This document shows positions 1 to 12,999 of a stretch of 64,000 bases of DNA, one piece after another. The DNA comes from Rhexocercosporidium sp. MPI-PUGE-AT-0058. Taxonomy: Eukaryota; Ascomycota; Leotiomycetes; Helotiales. Both the position numbers and the translations under genes were made by a program. The DNA lies in NCBI GenBank assembly GCA_020746875.1, contig JAGTJL010000010.1:1-64000 (forward strand), written 5' to 3'. The notes under the pieces were generated by a model. It searched no databases. It was not told where the DNA came from and worked only from the letters and a program-made list of their open reading frames with translations. Positions within the stretch are counted from its first letter, which is position 1. Each line of letters starts with the position of its first letter.

Positions 1-3000
1 TGCGTAATATATACTTATTATACGTTTTAACGAATTCCGTAGAGTCTTTAAAATAGTTATTTTAAAAATAGCGCTAAAAGATATAATAATATATGCTTTT
101 CTTTTTTTATAGTCGGAGCTATTATAGCAGTTTTATAAAATATATACTTTATTTTTATCGGTATTAATAACGAGTTTAATAAGTATGCTTTTTAATAAAA
201 GTTTTTAAATACGTTAATTATAAACTTTATATAATAATGCTTTTTTCTTAAATATATAAAAGGCTTTTAAGTTTATATTTTTCGAAGTCTTAAGCGTAAT
301 TAAATAAGTAATTATTTTTTAATAATATTCTTTATAATATTTTAAAAATATTAATAAGTCCGTTTCGCTTTTTTAATTTATACTCGAGTCGTTATTAAGT
401 ATTACTTAATCGTTCGACTTATTTTATAATTCTTAAACTTTTCGCTTTATATCGATAAGAATATCGCGTCTTTAAGTTAACTTAAGGTTATTAAAGGTCT
501 TTAGCTCTTTTATTAAGTCTTCTGTATTCTTTGCTTTTACTAAGCAAATTCCAATTATATTAAGCTTAGCTAAAATTTAATCCTTATTATTATTATTTTC
601 GGTATCTTCTTTAATATTTTTAAAGTATTTAAGTCTCTTTAAGAAAGCATTTGTTATTATATGTATAATACCTTTAATATAGCGTACTTCGAAGTCGAAA
701 AGCCTAATTTAGGCGAGTTAGCAAGTAAGTATTATATTAAAGTAGTCGTAAGTAACTCCTTTAAATTAAGTAATAAAAGTATTTACGTTAGTTTTTATAA
801 TAAAATAGACTTTTATAAGTTAAATTTTAAGCTTTTTAAAGATTAAAAGTATGCTTTTATATTCATTTTTTATAACGTCGTAGTCTTATTTTGCTTTTAT
901 TTAAAAGCTATTCTTATATTTCGCCGATTTAAGTTTATTATTTTTTAGGTTACGTTAATTAAGGAAACTATTTTATTTAATTTCGTTAAAGTTTATAAAA
1001 ACGACAATTTCGCTAGCGTCCTTAAAGTAATTAATTCTATAAAGTATTAAAAAAGAATATAAGATATCTTAAAGGGTTTTTATTATTTAGCTATAAGTTA
1101 CAGGGTTTTATATAAATTTAATTCTTTTTTTTATAAAGTTATATAACGGCTCAGTTAATAAACAAAAGTCTTTAATTTAAATGCGGAAGTAAGTAATTAA
1201 ATTTAAAAATTCTTTAACTTTTATAACGTTTTTAAATTCTTTTTATTTTTATATTTTAATTAAGTGTATAACTAAAGGTTCTCTTCTTTATAAATTATAT
1301 ATATAGTTAACGACGTTTATATTATTATAATAGAATTATAATTTAAGGCCTATAATAGCTTTAGCGCGCTTAAGGCGTTTTAGCGTCTTATCGAGGTTAA
1401 GAAGGTACTTAAGGACGAATTAGCGAATCTTAGGCCGTATTTCTTTTCGATTATAATTTATATATAATCTTTTTACGTTAACGTCGTTTAAAAACGGCAT
1501 TATAATAAAAGGTATAACATCTTTTAATATTTTACCGATTATTTTTACGAATTAAATAATAAAGTTTATAACTCCTTAAAATAGCGTCGTATTTCGGACT
1601 AGTCCGATGTTAAACACGAAGAAGGCTATTATATTTTAGCTACTTTAATATAATACTTATTAATTATAGCCTAAATATAAGTCTATTAAGCTCGCGATAT
1701 AATACTTTATAAATTCCTTTGAAAATTCGTTAATAAAAGGAGGTAAGTTAGCGTCTCTTAAAGTAATTACGTTAAATATAATTGCCGAGTTAATTAAGCG
1801 GTACTTTTTTAATTCTTTTTTTTTAATTAAAAATTAAGCGTTATAATATAGCTTCTTAAAGAGTTCGAGAACTTTACGATTAAGTTTGTTTTTTATTATT
1901 TTTAACTTTAAGAGTTAACGCTTTAAGGAGTAGAAAGTATAATACTTATTAGGCTTTATAATTTATTATCTTAATAACTATAAATAGCGAAACATTTTTA
2001 TAAAATTTCTTATACTTAATTTAATTAAATATAATAATACCTTCTCGATTTAATATTATTTTATTAAAAGAGTTCTTTCTTTTAATTATAATATATTTTT
2101 AATATTTAAAGTAATAAGTCGTTCTTCTATAATCTTAAATCCGCGAAGAAAGCCGGTAAAACGAAGGAATAAAATATCTTAATATTTCTTAACTTACTTT
2201 TAAGGAAAGTCTTTTTTTTTAAAAGATTTTATATTAATCTTTATAGCCTTTAAGCGTATTTTTTATTTTATTTATTTAATTTATAAGCTTAATCTTTTTA
2301 TCTTTTGTTTTATATATAATATAAACCCGCGAAACTTATTTACGTTCTTTAAATAAAAACGTTATTAATAAAGTATTATAATTCGCGGTAAATTAAAAAG
2401 TAAGCTTAATTTTCTCAATTAATATAATATTAAACACGCGTTCTTTACCGAAAAGAGCTTTAATAAAGTCTTTATAAAAGGGGTAATCGTAAAAGTCTAT
2501 TTTTAAAATTATAAATTCTCGCTTTATATATTTAATAAAAATATATAAAACGTTTTTAAAAGAGGAATTGCTTTTATTATTAAAAGTTTTTTTATTTCTC
2601 TCGTAAAAAAGCTCGTCTTCGAGCTCAAAGGAAGTATCCTTTAAAGAGCATTCGACAATATTAATTATAAAGCTTTAATTATAATTAGTTATTCGTTTCC
2701 CGAGTTAATTTCGGACTTTAAGTAGTCTAATTCCGGGTTTAATAATATTTTATTAGCTCGACTCTTAGACTTCGTAGCTTTAATACTTTTAGCGTATTTT
2801 ATAAGTTTAACTGCTTTAATAATAATAATTAGTCGTATAGTTTTATTTTATAAATTAACGTAAATTAGATTACTTTTTGTATTAAATAAGTATTTAAATA
2901 AAACGCGCGTAATTTAAAAGAATAAAAATTTAAAAATAATTTTAATACTTAGGATATTTATAATATAAAACTTAATAAAAATAATATAATCTTTTATTAT

Positions 3001-4186
3001 AATTAAAACGTTATTCGCATATCTTAGAAATTGCGATTTTGCGCTTATAATACTTTTTAAGGCTATAAAATCGCTTTTTATAATAAGGACTTTTAATTAA
3101 ACGATAATATTATAAAATATATAATTAATTTTTACGCCGGAATTAAAAGTGACTTAAATATTATTAAGTCTTGTCCTTTTAAGTATAGTAATTATATACT
3201 TTAACGTTAGAAAGTATTATTTATAACTCGGTCCTTAAAATATGCCGATTAAGTAAACTTTAGCGGTAAATAATAGGTCGACTTTAAATTTTCCTTTTAA
3301 AATTATTATTCTTTAAAACGTTATTAAAATAATAATTAAAATTATGAGTATTAAACTAAAGAAAGGAATTAAGTTTAATAATAATTAAAAAATTAATTAT
3401 TAAATTAACATTTCTTATATTAAAAAAACTTAATACTTTTATTTCCTTTATTAAACTTGAAGCTTATACGTAAGTCTAGCTTAAGATATAATAAAATAAG
3501 TAATAATTCGTTATTTTTATTTAAGGAAAATACGTTTAAGCTATCGTAAAGCTTATAATCCTTTTAATATAAAATCTAAAGTATTAGCTTAAAGTAATAA
3601 GGAGCGTTAAAATATAATATTATTCCTTTTTTAATTATAATCTTAAAAAGCTTTTATATATTTTATAATTTTAATAGTAATAATAGCGATTTAATCTTAA
3701 ATCTCTTAATTAATAATCTTTAATTAACTTACCCTTAATAAGTTAATTAAAATAAGGATTTCCTTTAAAGTTAAGTTTTTAAAGAGCTCTCTTTAAGTAA
3801 GAAGCTTATCGAGCGTATTATTTAGCGTATAATTATTCCGCGACAGCGCTTAATATACGCGAAGTCGGCCTAAAATCGCTTTAACGGCGATAAATAAGTT
3901 ATTTTTAACGCGTTTTTAAATAATCCTCGTAAAAAGTAGTTTAATAATAATCGGTCCTTTTCGACTTACGGCTAAAGTAGCTTTTTTTAATTTCTTAAAA
4001 ATAATATTATTATTATTATTTCTTACGATAATCCGAGTAGGTCTTATTTTAAGTGCTTTAGCTAAAAGGTTTACGTTTATAAATTCTTAAAATCTGACGG
4101 TATTTTTGACTTTTTTATAAACCTTTAGTCTTCCGTAATTAGCTTAAGCTTTAAGACGTTCTTAAAATAAAGTTCCGGTTATATAT
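1..4186 (-). mobile_element. Element B, left fragment: RIP-degraded gypsy-type LTR retrotransposon (pol part)
   Basis: The reverse complement is collinear with about 7712-11898 of element A; for example 3841-3990 is the reverse complement of the GGCCGACC...GTAAGTCG stretch near 7925-8060. It therefore holds part of gag/pol up to the integrase zinc-finger region. It runs off the left edge, so its 3' LTR is not seen. The fragment ends exactly where A's 5' LTR begins, and the sequence resumes at 16772 after A, with ATAT duplicated on both sides. CA and TG dinucleotides are almost absent and stops are dense, so it is a dead, RIP-mutated copy. Small open frames here (for example 661-846 on the plus strand) are antisense to the RNase H region and are not genes. 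Confidence 0.88.
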
Positions 4187-4468
4187 TGTGGTGGGGTTGA
4201 CCTCAAAGGCCCATTTATTACGTAATTAAGCTGCATCTTACTGTATTTAAGATAGCCTCTAAGGCAATATCCTTTAAGGGACAATAATGATTTTTACTAT
4301 TATAACATTTCCTTCTTATTCAAACTATACTTCTCCTCTCCCTTAATAAATTATATACTTTAAATATATAATATTTTAAGTACCCGTTAAATAAGTATTT
4401 CCTACGGTTACCCTCCGGCACTTGCTTTATTACCTTCTTATTATATATTTAATGTTTTCCCTTTTATA
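4187..4468 (+). repeat. 5' LTR of element A
   Basis: It aligns end to end with 16490-16771 (282 bp each). The differences visible by eye are C/T and G/A transitions, as RIP would produce. A third copy in reverse complement lies at 41874-42154 (element B). Confidence 0.92.
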
Positions 4469-5472
4469 TATTTTAATAACTTACGCAAAGAGTAAGTAGA
4501 AAAGCTAAAGTAAGGTACGTAGAGAAGCCTAAAGGCCCCTTATATTAATTATAAGGACCGAAACCGATAAGTGCTCGAACTAGTATAGATCTATTTACTT
4601 AGAAATCTCCTAGCCCTTAAAGCAGAACTAAATACGGCACTTCGACAGTCTCCTATAGCATAACGAGAAGCACAGGAAGTCTGAAGGGAAACCACCTACC
4701 TTTGATATAGGAGTACTCAGACTATTAGAAATGCCAGCTCTAGCGCGTGGAACATCGATACTAAAAAAGGTCGAACCGAAAATAGCCGGATTACGCTATT
4801 AAAAACGCCTTAATCGATATCAAAGCATATTCAATACTTCGGAAAACGAAAAGTAAATTATTTAAAATGAATCCGGTAAATTTCAACGCCGACCGCACTT
4901 TTAATAAGCGTATTTATTACTCTTTTCTTCTTCTTTTCCGCTAGTAGCCTACTTTAGGCTAGCGAGACAGAGCCTAATAAAAAGGTATACGGGGTTCTAC
5001 CTTATGCCTTTTCAGTTGGTTTCGGTCTTAAGTTATTCTACGCCGAAATTGACTCTAATAATAGTAAAGCTTTAGTATTTAGCGAGATTTATTTACTTCG
5101 CTTGAGTTTATACGTTCGTTTATTATAAGGACAGGAGGCTTAGACTTCGGCGTCTTTCGGGCTCTATTACTCTAGAAGGAGCCTGAAGCTATAAGCTCTT
5201 TAACTTAATATTTTATTTATATATTTCTTTTATTTTCTCGAGCTCGTATATTCTTCTTTTTTTAATATAATATATTATATCTTTTACTCTTTTACTAATA
5301 ATATTAAGCGCATTTATTTTCTAGTAAATCATTAATTTCACTAAGAAAAATCAATTATATTTAAAAACGATATTAAAAATAACGCCTTTAACGGCAACCT
5401 AAAGGGCAAAGAGCCTGAACGACTTATTAATAACTTCTTTATAATCCGAGGAAGCTCTACGACCTCGACTAT
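4469..5472 (+). other. Untranslated leader of element A
   Basis: About 1 kb between the 5' LTR and the first gag-like frame. No confident coding frame is seen. It should contain the primer-binding site next to the LTR, but the tRNA match is not recognisable after mutation. The same segment occurs in reverse complement at about 40900-41873 as part of element B. Confidence 0.5.
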
Positions 5473-7600
5473 GGATTACTCTACTACTAAGACTGGCTTT
5501 ACAGGCTCTATAAGCTCTTTTACCTTCGTGCCTATTAGACCTTTAATAAAACTTAATATCGCTGGAATTACTAATTTTACTTTATTATAATTATCGGGAA
5601 TATTTGTAAATAATACTTTAATTACTAGTAGAAGAAAAAAGAGAAACAGAAGCGGCGGTAGCAACTTACGATAAGATATATTTAATTATAATTAAAGCAA
5701 TAGCCATTTAGAAAGCTCTAGTATAAGAGCTCAGGCCGCTTCTTAAGCTTTACCAGCTTATATAATACTTACTTAGCTTATACACCTTTAATTTATATTA
5801 TATTCGCCTCTGAAGCAAGGGGGACTTAATCCCCTTAATACAAGTTATATAGCACCGCTTTAGGCTTAAGCTACTTTCGCTTAAGCTTTCTAATTAACAC
5901 GACTTGCGCTAAGACAATATAAACTTGCTAAAACCTTTATATTATACAGAATAAACGAGGCTTTAAACAGTTACTATTATAAACTTACTTTTAGTAGTAT
6001 AACGTCTTAATAGCTTATATCTTAAGCCGCACGACTTATTACGGACTTTATTAAAAGACCTCTTTATTTCGTAGTAGCTTAAGCTATACTAATCCCAGGC
6101 ACTTTTAATTGCTTATATTTTAACGGAAATAATACTATTAGGTTCTTTAAGACCCTAAAGCAGCTCTTTACGGCTCGAGGCATCACAGATGACGTCGAAA
6201 AGAAATAATACGTCGTGGACTACTGCACCCTCGAAGTAGGCCAAAACATCGAGTGGCTCCCCGACTTCCTTAATAGCACTTATTAAAAGTTAATTAAGGA
6301 AGTTATGAAAGAATACCGAACGTTCGACTTTAAGTAATATTGTCATACTTTTTAAAACTTAAAGAAGATATTTAGTGACTTTAAACATATCACGGAAGAT
6401 GCTTTCGAATCTCAATCTCGACAGTTCCTCCGAGCTTTTAAAGAGGTTAGTCGAGCTTATATGTAAAAGAAAATTATTACGGAGTAGTAAATGATTATAA
6501 AGTTTTTAGCGGCTTTATTTAAGTACTTAAGGCGGAAGGCCGGAACTTTTGTAAAAGATAATAATACTTTTAATACGAAAAACATACGATCTTTCGATAA
6601 AATATACGTTAAGATAAAAAGCTTACTTTAAGTCGAGCGGGAAATCGACACGTTAATTAAAGAAGAAGTATTATTTATACGAATTACTTAGGCCGACCGT
6701 CTTCGACTAAGGTCGAATAATAATAAAACTCCTTTTTTAGCGGCATAATTTGGGGGGCTTAACTCTATAGCTCGCCTCGAGCTTATAAGGTATAAGGACA
6801 ATTCTCCAGCTCGGGAGATCGACGACGTCTTTAAGAAAAGTTCGGTACTTCGTCTTAAACTGAATTAAGAAAGGCATATTCGAGAAGAAGTTATTCTTAC
6901 CATCGAGAGGCTGACTCGCGATATTAATTAAGCTACGGAACGGGATATTAATACAATTGCGGAAGAACTAAACAACTTGCGCATTTTATACGTTATCGTA
7001 AAGAAAAGAAAGAATCCAGAATTAATAGCTAAAGTCAAGGCTTTATTTACTTACGAGTCGATCGCATACCCCGAAGAAGCTAAGGTATTTTATTAAGATT
7101 CTAAAGTAAGCTTTAAATATGATCGACGTTTTAATATAAAGGATAATATAAGCACTAAATGCTTCTTTTGCTTTAATAGGCCGATTCCGAGTATTAAACC
7201 TTAAGGATTCCACAAATATTAAAATTAATATCACGAGTTTAAGAAGTAACTTAATTTAGGAATTATTTATAAGAATAAAAATAATTATATTTATATAAGC
7301 TTTTAAAAGAAAAGAATAAAAGCTCAAGCGGTTTAATTTCCTCGGGATAAACTAAGAAAAAAAGTCCTTATTTTATAAATAATTAATATAAAAAGAGATT
7401 TAAACTCGAGGCGAAAAGAAGAAATAATCTAAAGAAAGCTCCGGGACGCTTAAAAAGCCCTTTTAGTTTAATAAAATATTATGCCGAAATCAGCTTTAAA
7501 AGGATTAATATTAGAAGCAAGTTAGGAGCCTTAAGACTATTTAAACATTCTCGCTATCCGACTCTTCGATATAATAAGATTAGCTAACGTTTAAAACGTA
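5473..7600 (+). pseudogene. gag-like frame of element A, broken by RIP
   Basis: From the ATG at 5473 one plus-strand frame can be followed for about 2 kb. Nearly every interruption is TAA or TAG, where Gln or Trp would be expected. It has a charged, coiled-coil-like middle part and a C-X2-C motif (KCFFC, near 7160) that may be what is left of a nucleocapsid zinc knuckle. Gag would form the particle and package element RNA. The reverse-strand open frame at 5476-5664 lies antisense to this start and is treated as a shadow. The 3' limit and the junction with pol are approximate. Confidence 0.65.
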
Positions 7601-8719
7601 CTTATTACTTCCGATTCAGAAGAAATAAATAATAACTTTAAAATAATATTTACGGAAACAAGACGACAAAATGCCGCTGCTTTTAGAGCAATAGTAAGAG
7701 CTGAATTATATATAACCGGAATCTTATTTTAAAAACGCTTTAAGGCTTAAATTAATTACGGAAGACTAAAAGTTCGCGAAAAAGTTAAGAATGCCGTTAG
7801 ATTTTAAGAGCTTATAGACGTAGACTTTTTAGTTAAAATACTTAAGGCAAAACTTATTTAGATTATTATAAGGGATAATAGTAATAATACTATTTTTAAA
7901 AAATTAAAGGAAGCTACTCTAGCCGTAAGTCGAAAAGGACCGACTGTTACTAAATTACCTTTTACGGGGACTGTTCGGGAACGCGTTAAAAGCAATTTAC
8001 TTATCGCCGTTAAGGCGACTTTAGGCCGACCTCGCGTATATTAGGCGCTGTCGCGGAATAATTACACGCTAAATAATACGCTGGATAAGCTTCTTACTTA
8101 GAAAGAGCTTTTTAGAAACTTGACTTTAAGAGAAATCCTTGTTTTAATTAACTTATTAAAGATAAGTCGACCGAAGACTATTAATTAAGAGATTTAGGAC
8201 TAAATCGCTACTATTAGTATTAAGATTATAAAATATATAGAAGTTTTTTAGGACTGCGATTAAAAAGGGAATAATATTATATTTTAACGCTTTTTATTAC
8301 TTTAAGCTAATATTTCAGATTTTATATTAAGAAGACTGCGAGTTTCGCGATAGCTTAAACGCATTTTCCTTAGATAAAAATAACGAGTTATTACTTATCT
8401 TACCGTGTTCCGAGCTAGACTTACGCATAAGCTCTAAGTCTAATAAAGGAAATGAAAGTATTAAGTCTTTTTAGTATAAGAAATACTGATTTAATAATTA
8501 ATTTTCTGATTATTATTAAGTTTAATTCCTTTTTTTAGTTTAATGCTCATAATCTTAATCGCTATCTTAATAGCGCTTTAAAGAATAATAGTTTTAAAAG
8601 GGAAATTTAAAATCGACTTACTGTTAACCGCTGAAGTTTACTTAATCGATATACCTTAAGGACCGAGTTATAAATAATATTCTCTAACGCCGAAATGTAT
8701 AATTATTATACTTAAGAGG

Positions 8720-11700
8720 ACGAGACTTAATAATATCTAAGTTACTTTTAATTCCGGCGCAGAAGTTAATTATATATCTTATAATGCTACTATTTAATTA
8801 AAAGTCCTTATTATAAAAAGCGATTTTATAGCCTTAAAGAGTATTATAGGCGTAAAATCGCGATTTCTAAGATATGCGGATAACGTTCCGGTTATAATAA
8901 GAGATTATATTATTCTTATTAGGTTTTATATTATAAATATCTTAAGTATTAAAGTTATTTTTGGATTTTTATTCTTTTAAATTGCGCGCGTTTTATTTAG
9001 ATACTCATTTAATGTAAAAGGCGATTTAATTTACGCTAACTTATGGAATAAGATTACGCGATTAGTTATTATTATTAAAGCAATTGAACTTATAGAGTAC
9101 GCTAAAAGTATTAAAGCTGTAAAGTCTAAGAGCCGAGCTAGTAGAATATTATTAGATCCGGAATTAAATTATTTAGAATCCGAAACTGACTCGGGAAACG
9201 AGTAACTGGCTATAATTAAAGCTTTATAATTAATACCGTCGAATACTCTCTGAAGGACACTTCCTTTGAGCTCGAGGACGAGTATTTCTACGAGGAGGAT
9301 AAAGAAACCTTTAGTAGTAAAAGTAATTCCTCTTTCGAAGACGTCTCATATGTTTCTATCGAATATATAAAGCGAGAATTTATGATTTTAAAGACGGACT
9401 TTTACGATTATCTTCTTTATAAAGATTTTATTAAAGCTCTTTTCGGCAGAGAACGTGTATTTAGTACCGTATTAACTGAGAAAATCGAGCTTATCTTTTA
9501 ATTTATTACGGATTATAATATTTTATTAATAACGTCTTTATTTAGAAAACGCGAATAAGTTTCGCGGGTTTATATTATATATAAAATAAAAAACAAAAAG
9601 ATCAGGCTTATAGATTAAATAAATAAAATAAGAAATGCGCTTAAAGGCCGTAAAGACTGGTACGAAATCTCTAAAGAAAGAGACTTTCTTTAAGAGTAAG
9701 TTAAGAAGTATTAAGATATTTTACTTTTTCGTTTTGCCGGCTTTCCTCGCGGATTTAGGATTACGAAAGAGCGACTTATTACTTTAAATATTGAAGATAT
9801 ATTATAATTAAAAGAGAAAGTCTTCTTCGACGAAATCATATTAAATCGAGAAGGTGCTATTATATTTGATTAGACTAAGTATAAGAAATTCCATAAGGAT
9901 ATTTCGCCACTTATAGTTATTAAGACGGTAGATTATAAAGCTTAGTAAGCATTATACTTTCTATTCTTTAAAGCGTTAACTCCCGAAGTCAGGAAGATAG
10001 TAGAAGATAGACTTAATTATAAGGTTCTCGAACTCTTTAAGGGGCTATATTACAACGCTTAATTCTTAATTAAGAAAAAGGAATCAGGAAAGTATCGCTT
10101 AATTAACTCGGTAATTATATTTAACGTAATTATTTTAAGAAACGCTAATTTATTTTCTTTTATTAACGAATTTTCAGAGGAATTTATAAGGTGCTATATT
10201 GCGAGCTTAATAGACTTATATTTAAGTTATAATTAATAAGTATTATATTAAAGTAGCCGAGATATGACGGCTTTCTTCGTGCTTAGTATTAGATTAGTCC
10301 GAAATACGACGCTACTTTAGGGAGTTATAAATTCTGTTACTTAGTTCGTAAAAATAATCGATAAAATACTGAAAGATATTATACCTTTTATTGTAATATT
10401 GTTTTTAGACGACGTTAGCGTAAAAGAATTATATATAAATTATAATTAAAAGGAAGCACGGCCTAGAATTCGCTAGTTTATCCTTAAGTACTTTCTTAAT
10501 CTCGACAAGATATTAAAACGCCTTAAGCGCGCTAAAATTATTATAAGCCTTAAATCTTAATTCTGTCGTAATAGCATAAACGTTATCGGCTACGTATGTA
10601 ACTCGTAAGGAAGAGAACTTTCAGTTGTATACTTAATTAAGGTATAAAAATAAAAAGAATTAGAAAACGTTATAAAAGTTAAAGGATTTTTAAATTTAAT
10701 TATTTACTTTTATATTTAGATTAAAGACTTTCGTTTATTAGCCGAGCCGTTATACGACTTTATTAGAAAAGGAGTCAAATTTATATAGAATTCTGCAACT
10801 TACGGCTAAGTAATAAGAATCCTTTAAGATATCTTATACTCTTTCCTAGTGCTTTGCAGGATCGACTACTCTAAGGGCGCTGGCGAAATCGTCGTTTTTA
10901 TAGATTCTAGCGGAATCGGATAAGGTAGTTTCTTTAGTTAGCGTGACTTGAAAAATAATAAGCTTAGACCGGCGAGGTATAAGAGCGGCTTCTGAATAAA
11001 GGCAGAACGAGATTACGACGCTACGAAAAAAGAATATAAAAGCATGCTCTTAATTTTTAAGAAGTTTAAAATCTGGCTTATAAGAATTTATTTTATTATA
11101 AAGACTGACGCAAATACTCTTATTACTTAACTTAAAGGAGCTGCTTACGACTACTTTAATACGATGCTTACTCGCTGACTCGCTTAAATTAGGCTTTTCG
11201 ACTTTAAAGTGCGTTATATTAAAGGTATTACGTATATAATAGCAGATGCTCTTTTAAAGAGACTTAGATATTTTAAAGATATTAAGGAAGATACTAAAAA
11301 TAATAATAATAAGGATTAGATCTTAGTTAAGTTTAATGCGGTTGGAATTTGCCCGGTGAAAGCGAAAAGCACGGAAGATTTAATAAAAGAGCTAGAGACT
11401 TTTAATAACTTTAAGCTAATTTAAAGATACAATATCCTTATTAATATAAAGCGAAAAGTTTAAGAATTATAAGATAGGTCGAACGATTAAGTAATATCTA
11501 ATGGCGACTTATATATAAACTAAAAGAGTAAAGCGAACTTATTAATATTTTTAAAATATTATAAGGAGTATTACTAAAAGATAATTACTTACTTAACTAC
11601 GCTTAAGACTTCGAAAAGTATAAACTTAAAAGCCTTTCGTATATTTAAGAAAGAAGTATTATTATATAGAGTTTATAATTAGCGTATTTAAAGACTTTTA

Positions 11701-12960
11701 TTAAAAGGCGTATTTATTAAATTCGTTATTAACACTAATAAAGATAAGATATATATTTTGCGAAGCTATTATAATAACTCCGGCTATAAAGGAAGGGAAA
11801 GTATATATTATCGCATTTCCTAGCGCTATTTCTGGAAGGGCTGTTTTAAGGACTCCGCGGAATTCGTTAAAATATGCGATAAGTGCATATTACGTAGTGT
11901 TAAGCGATAAGAAGAGCTTATGGTTTTAATTACTTTAAACAGACTTATGGAAAAATAAGCGCTAAATATTACTTTTATATTAATACGGAACGGGAAGAAG
12001 TATTTTATTATCGCCCGGGATAATATGAGCGGTTAGGTCGAAGTCAGGGCGCTTGCTTCGAAGGAGGTTAAAGGCATCGCTGATTTTATTTAGCAAGATA
12101 TTATTTGCCGATACGGGCTGTTTTAAAAGCTAGTAGTCGATGGAGGCATAAAAAATATAAGCGAAGTCGTTAATTTATTGAATAAAGTAAAAATTCGACG
12201 AATTTAAATATCGGCTTATAACGCGAAAGCTAATAGCATAATCGAGCGGGGATATAGCCTTATTAAGAATATCTTTTCTAAAATAAGAGGAGATTAAATA
12301 AGTAACTTACCAGCGGTTCTGTTCGCTAACCGCATTACAGTCTATAAACTTACAGATTATACCCCTTTTTATATAATTTACAGTAGAAAACCAGTTTTTC
12401 TTATCGAAACACGTTACCTTATTTAAAGAAGCTTCTTTTTAAAAGATATTAAGAGTATTAATAATTTAATTTATATTCGAACTCTTTAGTACTAAATACG
12501 GAATGATGATATAAAGGAAGTTAAGCTTTAAAAGACACGCCGTAGATAAGAAGGGAAAGAAGCTTTCGACGCAAAAAGGGACATTCGAAATAGGCTATTA
12601 TAAGTTAGAGACCTAGTACTTAAGCACGACTTTATTCGGGAAATCGATATATTAAGGAGTAAAAAGCTTGACTTTCGGTGGCTAAGACTTTACGAAATTT
12701 ACAAGGCCTTTCTTAAAAAGAGCTATTATAAACTAAAAGAGCTAGGAGTCGACGGTATACTCTTTTGTAATACTTTTATAATTAATCGCTTTAAGCTATT
12801 TTATAAACGAGAGCGTTTTATTTATTATAAAAACGACGAGCTTTTAGCGATAACTTAATATAATAATAATAAAGACTAGCCTAAACTCAGTCTCGAGGAG
12901 CGAAATTTACAAAGCTTTGAAGACCCTGAAAAGCTTACGAGATAAGCTATATAAAACAAT
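8720..12960 (+). pseudogene. pol-like frame of element A: protease, RT, RNase H, integrase (dead)
   Basis: The plus-strand reading shows, in order: a retropepsin-like NSGAEVNYIS near 8750 (expected DSGA, so the catalytic Asp codon reads Asn); an RT active-site box FLDDVSVKELY near 10402; an RNase H part ending in YIKGITYIIADAL near 11214; an integrase HHCC finger near 11770-11910 in which the CDKC pair survives while His codons read Tyr; and an integrase core near 12000-12300. D-to-N, H-to-Y and Q/W-to-stop are all RIP-type changes. The order RT, RNase H, integrase places it in Ty3/gypsy. No chromodomain was recognised at the C-terminus, unlike D, E, F and H. The element cannot make a working enzyme. 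Confidence 0.82.
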
Positions 12961-12999
12961 AGAATTATTATTAAAGTATTTGAAAGGCTAATTCACGCG

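Noticed and set aside
661..846. Open frame on the plus strand in the AT-rich block
   Set aside because: It lies antisense to the RNase H part of element B; composition alone explains it.
5476..5664. Antisense open frame with hydrophobic start, with a similar one at 40661-40864
   Set aside because: Both are the reverse strand of the same gag segment in elements A and B. The similarity follows from the shared element, and the gag strand gives the better coding pattern.
7043..7234. Minus-strand open frame
   Set aside because: Antisense to the C-X2-C part of element A gag.
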